A stretch of 64,000 nt of DNA from CAWDPQ01 sp963804245. GTDB lineage: Bacteria > Acidobacteriota > Vicinamibacteria > Vicinamibacterales > 2-12-FULL-66-21. The stretch spans positions 434,001 to 498,000 of the forward strand of contig CAWDPQ010000020.1 in NCBI GenBank assembly GCA_963804245.1, read 5' to 3'. The position numbers and the translations under genes are program-made. Numbering within the stretch: the stretch's first letter is position 1; each line of letters starts with the position of its first letter. Under the pieces are notes generated by a model. That model was given only the letters and a program-made list of their open reading frames with translations, searched no databases and had not been told where the DNA came from. This document shows, in pieces, positions 8,450 through 17,029 of this stretch.

Positions 8450-9319
8450 ATGGTGAAGTCGCGCGTTCGTTTCCCGGGTTTGATTGCCGTCTGGGTTGCG
8501 CTCGCCGTTGGCGTCGCATACGACGCGTCTTCACTTCGCGCTCAGTCGGCACCGGCCACGCAGGCCGCCGCTCCCTCGTCGACGTTCAGCGACGCGGAGA
8601 TCGAGGAATTCCTGCTCAAGGCTGATGTCGTCAAGACGAAGGGGACGTCGAAGGGGGTGACCGGATCGCTGCAGGCGACGCTCAACGACGGGAAGATGAC
8701 CCACGATGCACACATTCAGTTCATCGACGAGTCGAAGCGTGAGTTTCAGACAGGCAAGGGCACGGAATTCAATTTCCGCGATTCGTGGACGTTCAACGTC
8801 GCCGGCTACAAGCTGGATCGGCTGATTGGCATGAACATGGTTCCGGTCAGCGTCTCGCGCCGTTACCAATCCAAGCCATCGGCATTCACGTGGTGGGTGG
8901 ACGACGTGGCGATGGACGAGGGAGACCGGTTGAAGAAAAAGATTGCACCGCCCGAGCCCACGTCCTGGAACCACCAGATGCAGATGGTTCGGCTGTTCGA
9001 TCAGTTGATTTACAACATGGATCGAAACATGGGCAATCTCGTGATCACGAAGAGCTGGCGCGTCTGGGCGATCGATCACACGAGAGCCTTCCGCACGCAC
9101 GAAACGCTCAAGTCGCCCGAGAGCGTGAGCCGCTGCGACCGCCAGGTGTTCGAGAAGCTCAAGGCGCTCGATAAGGACTCCTTGAAACGGGAGATGGGCT
9201 CGGTGCTGGACGAATGGCAGATGCGTTCGTTGCTCGCCCGCCGCGATCTCATCGTGAAGCGGATTGAGTCACTGGGACCGGCCGCTTTGTTCGATCGCCA
9301 GCACCAGGAAACGAATTGA
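8450..9319 (+). CDS. Secreted kinase-like protein (PI4K/FAM20/HipA-type fold suspected)
   Basis: The ATG at 8450 follows GGAGGG and gives 289 residues with a Sec signal peptide (VRFPGLIAVWVALAVGVAY, then SSLRAQ). The mature part contains NFRDSWTFNVAGYKLDRLIG, then LFDQLIYNMDRNMGNLVI and, 15 residues on, VWAIDHTRAFR. The DRNxGN...IDH spacing resembles the catalytic and metal-binding loops of PI3/PI4-kinase-like, FAM20 and HipA-type kinases. This is a motif reading, not a proven homology. The stop overlaps the start of the M3 peptidase (TGATG), so the two are translationally coupled. Likely periplasmic. Substrate unknown. Confidence 0.6.
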   Translation: MVKSRVRFPGLIAVWVALAVGVAYDASSLRAQSAPATQAAAPSSTFSDAEIEEFLLKADVVKTKGTSKGVTGSLQATLNDGKMTHDAHIQFIDESKREFQTGKGTEFNFRDSWTFNVAGYKLDRLIGMNMVPVSVSRRYQSKPSAFTWWVDDVAMDEGDRLKKKIAPPEPTSWNHQMQMVRLFDQLIYNMDRNMGNLVITKSWRVWAIDHTRAFRTHETLKSPESVSRCDRQVFEKLKALDKDSLKREMGSVLDEWQMRSLLARRDLIVKRIESLGPAALFDRQHQETN

Positions 9320-11198
9320 TGTTCAGTTCACGCCGACTTCGCTCCACTGCTCTCATCGTTCTTGCCATCGCGTCCTGCGCCGCGCTTTCGGCGCAGGACC
9401 GCGATCGCGGCAAGATCTCCGATCGCTTCAAATGGAATCTGGCAGAGATTTTTCCGTCCGACGATGGCTGGCGCACGGCGAAGGAAAAGCTGGTCAGCGA
9501 GATTCCGAAGATTCGTGAGTTCCAGGGCAAGCTCGCCTCCTCCACGGCGACGCTCGCGGACGCCCTCGACCTGGTGACCCGCCTGAACAAGGAATTCTCG
9601 CGAATCTATGTCTACGCCAGCATGATGGCCGACCAGGACACGCGAGTCAGCTCGTATCAGGCGATGCAGCAGGAAATGATCCAAATCGGATCGCAGCTTG
9701 GCGCCGAGGCCGCGTTCATCGAACCGGAAATTCTGAAGATCGACCGTGCCACCATCGATCGATTCGTGGCGCAGGAGAAGCGGCTGAGTGTCTACCGGCT
9801 CTATCTCGACGACATCCAGCGGCGGCGCGAGCACACGCTCAGCGACGCTGAAGAGAAAATCCTCGCCGGAGCCAGCATCATGGCCAGCGCGCCGGCGACC
9901 GTCTATGGCATTTTCGCCGACGCCGACTTTCCTTATCCCTCGGTGACGCTCAGCGATGGCAAGAGCGTCAAAGTCGACAACGCCGGGTTCAACGTCTATC
10001 GTGCGCTGCCGAACCGCGACGATCGGCAGAAGGTCATGGCCGCGTTCTTCGGCGCTCTCGGCACGTATCGCAACACGTTCGGGACGACGCTGAACGCGCA
10101 GATGCAGGCCGACGTCTTCAACGCGCGGACGCGTAAGTATCCGACTGCACTCGAGGCCGCGCTCGACGGACCGAACATTCCGACCAGCGTGTATGTGCGG
10201 CTGGTCGACGGGGTCAACAAGCACCTGCCGACGTTCCATCGCTATCTGTCGCTCCGCAAGAAGATGATGGGCGTGTCGGAGCTGCACTACTACGATCTCT
10301 ATGCACCGCTCGTCGCCTCCGTCGATTTGACCTACCCGATCGAGCAAGGTCAGGAGCTGGTCCTCACGGCGCTGAAGCCGCTCGGCTCGGACTACCTCAA
10401 CGTCCTCAAGCGCTCGTTCAACGAACGATGGATTGACGTCTACCCCACCGAGGGCAAGCGCTCGGGCGCCTACTCGAACGGCGGTGCCTACGACGTGCAT
10501 CCGTACATGCTGCTGAACTACAACAACAAGTACACCGATGTGAGCACGCTGGCGCACGAGCTTGGTCACGCGATGCACAGCTACTATTCGAACAAGACGC
10601 AGCCGTATGCCACGGCGTCGTATCCGATCTTCCTGGCGGAAGTGGCCTCGACTTTCAACGAGGCGCTGTTGATCGACTCGATGCTGAAGACCATCACCGA
10701 TCGCGACGCGAAACTCTCGCTGCTCGGCAACTATCTGGAGGGCATCAAAGGCACCGTGTTCCGTCAAACGCAGTTCGCAGAATTGAGCTGCGGGCGCACG
10801 AGATGGTCGAAAAGGGTCAACCGCTCACCGGCGAGGCGCTGGACAAGTTGTACGGCGAGATCACGCGGAAGTACTACGGGCACGACAAGGGCGTGAGCAA
10901 GGTCGACGATTACATCGCGCACGAATGGGCATTCATCCCGCACTTCTACCGCACGTACTACGTCTTCCAGTACGCGACCTCCTTTACCGCGTCGGCGGCA
11001 TTATCGGAAAAAGTCCTGGCCGGGGATCCCGCGGCGACGAAGCGCTACTTGACCCTGCTGTCGGCCGGAGGCTCGAAATACCCGATCGAGCTCCTGAAGG
11101 ATGCGGGAGTCGACATGACCTCGGATGAACCGCTGGAGCTCACCATCAAGAAGATGAACCGGGTGATGGACGAAATCGAGAAGCTGCTGGGACGATAA
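9319..11198 (+). pseudogene. Oligoendopeptidase F-like M3 zinc peptidase with a one-base deletion
   Basis: The ATG at 9319 overlaps the stop of the preceding gene. A signal peptide (LIVLAIASCAALSAQ) is followed by the M3 oligoendopeptidase F fold. The zinc motif is HELGH in STLAHELGHAMHSYYSNK, with the third ligand in FLAEVASTFNEALL. After FRQTQFAE, near 10783, one base is missing. The remaining LRAHEMVEKGQPLTGEAL, YYVFQYATSFTASAALSEKV and NRVMDEIEKLLGR are in another frame. Corrected length is about 626 residues, normal for PepF with a signal peptide. The active site is upstream of the break, but the C-terminal lobe that closes the catalytic channel would be lost. It acts on peptides, here probably in the periplasm. 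Confidence 0.85.
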
Positions 11199-11329
11199 GT
11201 CGCGCGTTCGACTCGGGTTGCCCGGCCCCGGCGGATCGCCTGGCACCGCCCGGGGGGGCGACATTACCCGCCCCTGGCTGCGACTTGGCGGGGCCCCTCC
11301 CTGCTGAGTTACACTAAGCTTTCCACGTC

Positions 11330-12424
11330 ATGCGATCCCGATGGGCAGCCGTTGCCGGCGTCTGCGGATATCTCGCCACGTTTACGGCGACCGGTGGACT
11401 GCTGCAAGCGGATCAGCATCCCAGACCCGCGCTGCTGGCATCTCCGCCGCTGGAACACTACCTCGAGGCCCTGCGTCAGCGGGCCGGCATCCCCGGACTT
11501 TCGGCCGCCGTCGTCCAGGATGGCGAGCTCGTGTGGGAACGTGGGTTCGGTTTCCAGGATGTGGAAGCGCGAATCCGCGCAACGCCAGACACGCCGTATT
11601 ACGTGGGCGGACTCAGTCAGAGCCTCGCCGCCGTCCTGATCCTCCAATGCGTGGAGCAGCGGCATCTGAACCTCGATGTGCCGGTGCGCCAATACGGGCT
11701 GACGTTGCCCGAAGAAGGCGCCACGCTTAGACAAGTGTTGAACCACTCGTCGGCGGGTACTCCGGGTTCCGCCTATCGCTTTGCCGCGGATCGTTTCGCC
11801 CAGCTGGGGACGGTCATGGAGTTCTGCGCGCCGCAGCCATATCGAAAGAGCGTGGCGCACCGGCTGCTGGAACCGATGGCCATGCAGGATTCCGTACCGG
11901 GTGCCGACCTGCGCAGCACCGAGGTCGTCCCAGAAGGTTTCTTCGATTCGTCGACATTCGAACGTTACGCTCGCGTGCTCGATCGTGTCGCGGTGCCGTA
12001 CCGCATGGAGGCGCGCAACAGGGCCGTGCGCGCCGAACCGCCACCGGCGGAAGCGATGAACGCCGCCAGCGGCCTGATCACCACGGTGCGCGATCTGGCC
12101 GAGTTCGAGAAGGGGCTCGATTCTTCGCTATTGCTGCTGAAGGAAACCCGCAACGCTGCGTGGTCTGCAGCGGCGGGTGCCAACGGCACGACGCTGCCGA
12201 CCGGGCTGGGATGGTTCGTGCAGCGATATCGGGAAGAACCAGTCGTCTGGCAATACGGGTTGGTCCCGAACGCGTATTCAGCGATGATCATCCGGCTGCC
12301 GAATCGCCGCGTCACGCTCATCCTGCTCGCGAACAGCGACGGCTTGGCGGCGCCTTTCGACTTCGAGTCCGGTGATTTATCACGCTCGCTCTTTGCGACT
12401 CTCTTCTTCCGACTCTTCATCTGA
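11330..12424 (+). CDS. Beta-lactamase-fold (serine hydrolase family) protein with degenerate catalytic motifs
   Basis: This 364-residue secreted protein has the class C beta-lactamase/esterase fold. HYLEALRQRAGIPGLSAAVV-like opening, GELVWERGFGFQDVE, LNLDVPVRQY, LRQVLNHSSAGTPG, NAASGLITTVRDLAEFEKG and LPTGLGWFVQRY are all in the usual order. The nucleophile region, normally S-x-x-K in a 'GSvTKpf' context, reads VGGLSQSLAA, so the Ser and Lys are missing at the expected positions. The Tyr motif reads SAYRFAADRF and the third motif WQYG. This suggests a non-catalytic binder or an enzyme with altered chemistry. The next gene starts 4 bases after its stop. About 130 bases upstream hold no recognisable gene. 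Confidence 0.75.
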   Translation: MRSRWAAVAGVCGYLATFTATGGLLQADQHPRPALLASPPLEHYLEALRQRAGIPGLSAAVVQDGELVWERGFGFQDVEARIRATPDTPYYVGGLSQSLAAVLILQCVEQRHLNLDVPVRQYGLTLPEEGATLRQVLNHSSAGTPGSAYRFAADRFAQLGTVMEFCAPQPYRKSVAHRLLEPMAMQDSVPGADLRSTEVVPEGFFDSSTFERYARVLDRVAVPYRMEARNRAVRAEPPPAEAMNAASGLITTVRDLAEFEKGLDSSLLLLKETRNAAWSAAAGANGTTLPTGLGWFVQRYREEPVVWQYGLVPNAYSAMIIRLPNRRVTLILLANSDGLAAPFDFESGDLSRSLFATLFFRLFI

Positions 12425-12428
12425 TCGC

Positions 12429-13163
12429 GTGATTCGCGCAGTACGCGTCCTGGCGTTCTGCGGTCTGCTGATCGCCGTCCGTCCGGCCTCGGCCAACGCC
12501 GAATGGCAGTTCGCGCCGTTTGTCGGATTCACCTTCGGCGGGGATACGAATCTGATCTTTACCCAGGTTGTCGACCGCCACTGGAATTTCGGCGGAACGG
12601 TCAGGCTTGTCGGCGCGGGACCGATTGGGCTGGAATCGGTGTTTGTCTACGTGCCCGGCATCTTCGAAACGCCGGATCCGGATCCGCTCAGCGACATACC
12701 GCCGAGCAATGCCATCACCAAGAGCCATTCGTATGCTTTGATGGGAAACGTCGTATTGACGACGCCACGCGCGTGGAATCAGTACGGTCTGCGACCGTAC
12801 GTCTCCGGCGGACTAGGCATATGCGCGTGTCGCATAACGAGCCACTTCCCGGCCCGCGCCAATCTTCCCGCGTACAACGTTGGGGGTGGCGCCGTCGGAT
12901 TTCTGACCAACAAGGTGGGACTTCGCTTCGATCTTCGCTATTTCAGAACGCTGCCACCCGGAGAAGAGTCTGGCGATACAGACCGGACGGAGTACCTCGA
13001 CCGCGTGCACGTGCACTACTGGACTGTGACTGTGGGCGTGGTGTTCAGAGTCACTGACAGAGGGGTCAGATCTTCTTTTTTGCACGGGTGTCCTCTTTCG
13101 GAGGCGTACCGATCTCAGACGTGCAAAAAACAAGATCTGACCCCCTTGCGCGCGCGCGCTTAG
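12429..13163 (+). CDS. Outer-membrane beta-barrel-like protein, C-terminus altered by a repeat
   Basis: Start is taken as GTG 12429, four bases after the previous stop; an in-frame GTG at 12372 would overlap that gene. A signal peptide (VRVLAFCGLLIAVRPASANA) is followed by alternating strands: EWQFAPFVGFTFGG, NFGGTVRLVG, YVSGGLGICACR, YNVGGGAVGF, VGLRFDLRYFRTL, and YWTVTVGVVFRV. The last is a typical terminal barrel strand ending near 13055. The remaining 35 residues (from RGVRSSFLHG) are encoded by an inverted-repeat element at 13062-13144 and are probably not original. Two nearby Cys (CAC) are unusual for a barrel. Function unknown. Pairing with the degenerate hydrolase suggests a common role. 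Confidence 0.65.
   Translation: MIRAVRVLAFCGLLIAVRPASANAEWQFAPFVGFTFGGDTNLIFTQVVDRHWNFGGTVRLVGAGPIGLESVFVYVPGIFETPDPDPLSDIPPSNAITKSHSYALMGNVVLTTPRAWNQYGLRPYVSGGLGICACRITSHFPARANLPAYNVGGGAVGFLTNKVGLRFDLRYFRTLPPGEESGDTDRTEYLDRVHVHYWTVTVGVVFRVTDRGVRSSFLHGCPLSEAYRSQTCKKQDLTPLRARA
13062..13144. repeat. Palindromic element with 25-bp arms (GGGGTCAGATC type)
   Basis: The left arm at 13062-13086 begins GGGGTCAGATCTT and ends TTTTTTGCACG. The right arm at 13120-13144 is its inverted copy with one mismatch in 25. The 33-base centre contains its own small hairpin (CCTCtttcGGAGG-like). Elements opening GGGGTCAGATC are, as I recall, common near REP-associated (RAYT/IS200-like) transposases, so this could be a mobilisable palindrome. 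The strong hairpin also ends the barrel gene and lies 16 bases from the convergent bactofilin stop, so it may serve as a bidirectional terminator (T-run present). Confidence 0.75.
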
Positions 13164-13510
13164 GACGCGATCTTCAGGCGGGCTTTCCGATCGCCGGTGG
13201 TATTGACGCTGCCGTGCAGGACGGCTCCCTCGACGATGACCACCGTCGCAGCTGACAGTTCACCCTTGACATCCGCGGTGCCCTGCAGCGAGATGCGCTC
13301 CTTCGCGGCTAGTGAGCCACCGACGCGCCCGGCGACGACTATCTCCCGCGCCAGGGCGTCCGCCTCGACGTGCGCACCCGGTTTGATCGTGACGAGCTGT
13401 CCTTCGCTGTGAATGGTTCCCTCGACGCGGCCGCTGATGAGGATGTCTTCCTTCGCTGTCAGCTCGCCGCGCACGATGATCGAAGCACCGATTTCCGTAG
13501 GCCGATCCAT
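13160..13510 (-). CDS. Bactofilin-family cytoskeletal protein
   Basis: The ATG at 13510 follows GGAGGG and begins MDRPTEIGASIIVRGELTAK. The 116-residue product is a bactofilin (DUF583). It consists of short repeating beta-strands of a right-handed beta-helix: EDILISGRVEGTIHSEG, VTIKPGAHVEADALAREIVV, GRVGGSLAAKERISLQGTAD and VKGELSAATVVIVEGAV. Bactofilins polymerise without nucleotide and act as scaffolds for cell shape, stalks or polar proteins. Length is typical. The C-terminal tail is short and basic. It is convergent with the barrel gene. The 140 bases upstream hold nothing else recognisable. Confidence 0.93.
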   Translation of the reverse strand: MDRPTEIGASIIVRGELTAKEDILISGRVEGTIHSEGQLVTIKPGAHVEADALAREIVVAGRVGGSLAAKERISLQGTADVKGELSAATVVIVEGAVLHGSVNTTGDRKARLKIAS

Positions 13511-13652
13511 GATCCCTCCGCTCAGTTCTGATACCAAGACCGCCGCTACGGGGCAAAGCCCGTTCCGGAGGATGAATCGCTGGGAATCCGCGTGAATGAT
13601 GCGATTGGCGGCCGAGCTGCCCGTTTGCGCCCTAACGATTCGCGCCGTCGAA

Positions 13653-15091
13653 TTACATTCCTGCGATAACGATCGGCCCCGCAGTCGCCGCGCTTCGCCG
13701 TGGCGCGGTCTTGACCAGCGGGCGTTCGAAGACGATCTGGCCGCCAACCATCGTCAGCACCGCTTCGGTCCGCAGGATGTCCTCGACGGGGATCGTCATG
13801 ATGTCGCGTGAGAGGACGGCGAGATCCGCGAGCTTACCCGGCCCGATCATGCCCATCCGGACTTCCTGAAACGCCGCGAACGCCGGATCGGTGGTGTAGC
13901 TGCGCAGTGCTTCCTCGCGAGTCAGCTTTTGCGCTGGATACCAACCATCTCTGGGAGTGCCTTTCGCATCCTGACGCGTGACTGCGGCGTGAATCGCCAT
14001 GAACGGGCTGAACGTTTTGGCGCCCTCGTCTGAACCGCCGACCACTCGCGCCCCCGTCGACATGACCGTTCGCCACGCATACGCCGTCGGCATTCGTTGC
14101 GATCCAACCCGCTTCTCCGCCCACGGCATGTCGAGCGGGCATGGATCCACTGCCACGACACGAGAACGCCCAGGTCGGCGAAGCGAGGAACGTCGGCTGG
14201 CTGCAGCACCTCCGCGTGCTCGATTCTGATGCGGTGGTCCTTGACCGGTACTTGCCTGAGCGCATTCTCGACCGCGTCGAGGGCTAGCTGATTCGCACGA
14301 TCGCCGATCGCATGAATCGCCGCGGTGAATCCGGTTTTCAGCGACTTCTCGAGGATTAGATCGAGCTCCTCGGGCGGCACCCGCACGGCTCCGACCGTCG
14401 ATGGATCGTCGGAGTAGGGCGCCAGGAGTGCAGCTTGGCGTGCGCCAAGCGGCCCATCCAGCGACACACTTATGCCGCGCACCTGCAGGCGCATGTTGGC
14501 ATCCTGATAGCGGCCGGCGGCGAGAATCCGCTCGAGCGTCGCGCCCGAATTGACCACCCGTGGGTAAGCGTTGACTCGAAAGGGAAACTTGCCGGCCGCG
14601 ATGAGGGACTTGTAGGCGTCGATCGCTTCCAGGCTCGTTCCCACGTCGTGAGCGCCGGTCACGCCGTACGAGAGCGCGAGCTGCACGCTTCTCTCGATGC
14701 GATCGGTCAACGGCGTCGTCGTTGGTCCCGCCGGTTCCGTTTCGCTCTCACGCAGATCGATCGGCCCCGTCTCCGCCAGCCGTTCGAGGTGCAGGTGACC
14801 ATCGACAAAGCCCGGCACGACGGTCATCTCCTGAAGGTTGACAACCCTGGTCGCGGGCCCCTTCAGCGCACTGACGTGGGCCGTCGAGCCGACGAACAGA
14901 ATGCGTCCGTCGCGAACCGCAACCGCTTCCGCACGCGGACGATCGGGATCGAGCGTGTAGACGCGGCCGCTGACCAGGATGACATCGGCCGGACGATCGG
15001 GCTGCTGCCCCCATGTGCCATCGACCAGCGTCGGGGCGATCGCACACGCCAGGAGCGCGGGCCACAGGCGTCGGATCGTTCGAGATCTCAT
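13653..15091 (-). pseudogene. Amidohydrolase (YtcJ-like) with a one-base deletion and a probable internal deletion
   Basis: The ATG at 15091 gives a signal peptide and then ADVILVSGRVYTLDPDRPRA, VVPGFVDGHLHLERL (first metal His pair), AAIHAIGDRANQLALDAV (metal His) and RIRIEHAEVL (metal His), as in the amidohydrolase-3/YtcJ group. After SWQWIHARS, near 14140, one G is missing. The tail, DMPWAEKRVGSQRMP, GARVVGGSDEGAKTFSPFMA (metal Asp) and DLAVLSRDIMTIP, continues in another frame. Between GPIDLRE and TDRIERSVQLALSYG about 80-100 residues usual in this family appear to be absent. Corrected length is about 480 versus about 550. Likely a periplasmic hydrolase of unknown substrate, here probably non-functional. 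Confidence 0.75.
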
Positions 15092-15138
15092 CGGCACCAC
15101 TCTACTGGATCTGCCAATTGAGCCGCGTCACGCTTCCC

Positions 15139-16220
15139 CTACTTCTTCCTTTCTTCGTACGGTCTGAGGTGCCATTCGAAGAACGTCCACGTGCGGTTCC
15201 AGGAATCGCGCTGTTCCGGTGAGTCGTCCCGCTCGAGCGTTTTCATGTTCGTCCGGCGATTGAACGTATGGCCGCCGCTCGCCGGACCGGGAGTCGGATC
15301 GACGTAGATCTTCGTTTCAGCCAGATCGGGCTTGCGGGAACGCAGCGCGTCGATGATTTGCTGGTCCTCCACGAAGTCCACGTCCGTATCGTTGGTGGCT
15401 ACGTGGACCAGCAGCGGGGTGTTCAGCTTGTCCACGTGATAGAGAGGCGAGCGCTGGATGTAGATGTCCCGCTTCTCGAAGGGCAGTCCGCGAATGCGCG
15501 ATTGCGTGGTAAACGCGCGCTGGTAACCGGGTCCCTTGTACGACAGTCGGAATACCAGGTTGGTGACCGGGACCATCGCGGCCGCGGCCTTGAAGGGGTC
15601 GCGTCGCGAAACACCGACAGCAGCGTGATGTAGCCGCCGTGGCTCCACCCCATGATTCCCAGCCGCTCGTCGTCGACATGACTCAACGTCTTCAGGTACG
15701 GAACCGCGCTGATCACGTCGTCGATCTCGTATCCACCGTAGTCGATCGCGTTGTGGTGTTTCTCCCCGAAACCCGTGCTGCCGCGATATTCGGGACAGAT
15801 GATGACGTAGCCGCGTTCGACGGCGTCTCGCACGAACGGAAACATGCCGAGGGACCAGTTGCCGTGAACGCCACCGTGCACCCAGACCATCGCCGCATGG
15901 CCCTTGGCGCCGCGCTTCACGAGCGGCTGGAACAAATAGGCGGGAATATCCATGTCGCCGATGCTGCTGCGGTAGCTGATTTTCTGGAAGTCCATCACAC
16001 CTTTGCTGGCTTCCGCGTAGCGCCGGTCCGTTTCGGCCTTGGCCTTGACGTCGCGCTCGAAGTCGTAGCCAGGTGCGTGATCGTCCGGATCCGTGCTGAC
16101 GTAGAGCTCACGCGCGCGCGCCTCGTCGATTTGAATGCCACGACCGGGCGGACGGTTGCCCTGTTGCGGCGCCTGCTGAGCGGCGGCGAACGCCCACACC
16201 ATGAAGATGCACAGGAGCAT
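15139..16220 (-). pseudogene. S9-type (prolyl oligopeptidase-like) serine peptidase, single-domain, one-base deletion
   Basis: The ATG at 16220 yields a signal peptide (MLLCIFMVWAFAAAQQ), and then an alpha/beta-hydrolase domain: AMVWVHGGVHGNW (oxyanion region), EYRGSTGFGEKHHNAIDYGG, and the nucleophile elbow GIMGWSHGGYITLL. After SVFRDA, near 15600, one base is missing and the frame changes to PFKAAAAMVPVTNLVFR. This carries the Asp (HVATNDTDVDFVEDQQ) and His (SGGHTFNRRTN) of the triad and ends at 15139. With the base restored the protein has about 360 residues, lacking the beta-propeller of full S9 enzymes. A stand-alone secreted peptidase domain is known in this family. Confidence 0.8.
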
Positions 16221-16255
16221 TGCGTGGACCTCCTTCGGAGCTCCGAGTATATAAG

Positions 16256-16378
16256 CGGGGGCTCGGGGGCTTCCCCAGCTCTCTTTACTCAGTGCGCTTG
16301 GGCCCTACCCCCAAGCGCTCTCGCTCGGCGACTTCGCGCCTCGCTCGGGCCGCAGGCGCTTCCCCAGCTCCCCAGTTC
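16256..16378. repeat. Intergenic repeat cluster: inverted 9-mer, copy 2 of the ~75-bp repeat, and CCCCAGTTC words
   Basis: Between the S9 and AlkB genes lie an inverted GAGCCCCCG element (GGGGGCTCGGGGGC), the head CTCAGTGCGCTTGGGCCCT at 16289-16306, the repeat core at 16306-16360 (nearly identical to 3284-3338), and CCCCAGCTCCCCAGTTC. No gene is seen. Confidence 0.75.
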
Positions 16379-17011
16379 TTAGAATTCTCTAAAGGTGAGA
16401 TTGAGCCGTCCCTCGAATGGCAGGCCGGCGGGCGCCGTGCCTGGCTCGATGCGCGACACGCCGTGATAGCGCAAGCGCGCCGGGCCTCCGAACACGAAGA
16501 CGTCACCCGATTCGAGACGCAACTTCTCCACCGGATCTCGCCGCCGCAGGCCGCCAAAGAGAAACCGCGCCGCGTCGCCGATCGAAAAGGACACAACCGG
16601 AGCACCCCGCGCGATCGATTCGCGACTCTCATCCTTGTCCTGGTGCATACCCATCTTGCTCGTCGTGATGTACCAGTTGACGATGCACATGTCGGGTGAG
16701 AAGGCGAACCCGGCGTCTCCGCCTGCCCGGCGCGCGATGTCCGTCAGCTCCGGTGGCAATGCCGGCGCAGGACGACCGTCGACATCCAGCCGGTGATCCT
16801 GGTAGGAATAGGTCCGGGCGTTCCAGTGTCTGCCCAGGCAGAGCATCCGCACGCTCATTGGATGTCCGCCGCGGACGATGGGCGTGTAGAAGCCAGCTTC
16901 GCCGGCGCCGATTTCGAGGCACCGCGCGGCAATGGCTTGCTGTTCCGCGTCCGACAGATAGCACTTCAGATGAACCGCACCGGGGGCCACCTCGAGCGAT
17001 GACGCGGGCAT
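16379..17011 (-). CDS. alkB: AlkB-like 2-oxoglutarate/Fe(II)-dependent DNA dealkylase
   Basis: This 210-residue cytosolic protein has the AlkB signature in order: FYTPIVRGGHPMSVRMLCLG, TYSYQDHRLDVDG, DMCIVNWYITTSKMGMHQDK (Fe ligands H and D in HQD), RGAPVVSFSIGDAARFLFGG, DVFVFGGPARLRYHGVSRI (second Fe His) and EGRLNLTFREF (2-oxoglutarate Arg). The enzyme oxidatively removes alkyl groups such as 1-methyladenine and 3-methylcytosine from DNA or RNA. Length matches E. coli AlkB (216). No ada gene is adjacent. The gene is divergent from the M20 hydrolase, with 18 bases between starts, so the promoters overlap the coding ends. Confidence 0.93.
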   Translation of the reverse strand: MPASSLEVAPGAVHLKCYLSDAEQQAIAARCLEIGAGEAGFYTPIVRGGHPMSVRMLCLGRHWNARTYSYQDHRLDVDGRPAPALPPELTDIARRAGGDAGFAFSPDMCIVNWYITTSKMGMHQDKDESRESIARGAPVVSFSIGDAARFLFGGLRRRDPVEKLRLESGDVFVFGGPARLRYHGVSRIEPGTAPAGLPFEGRLNLTFREF

Positions 17012-17029
17012 GAAGTATTATCGCGCCGC

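Noticed and set aside
9328..10767. Long minus-strand open frame (about 480 codons) opposite the M3 peptidase gene
   Set aside because: Its amino-acid composition is Arg/His/Val-rich with no family motifs, and it mirrors a gene with clear M3 motifs. It is a GC-rich antisense shadow.
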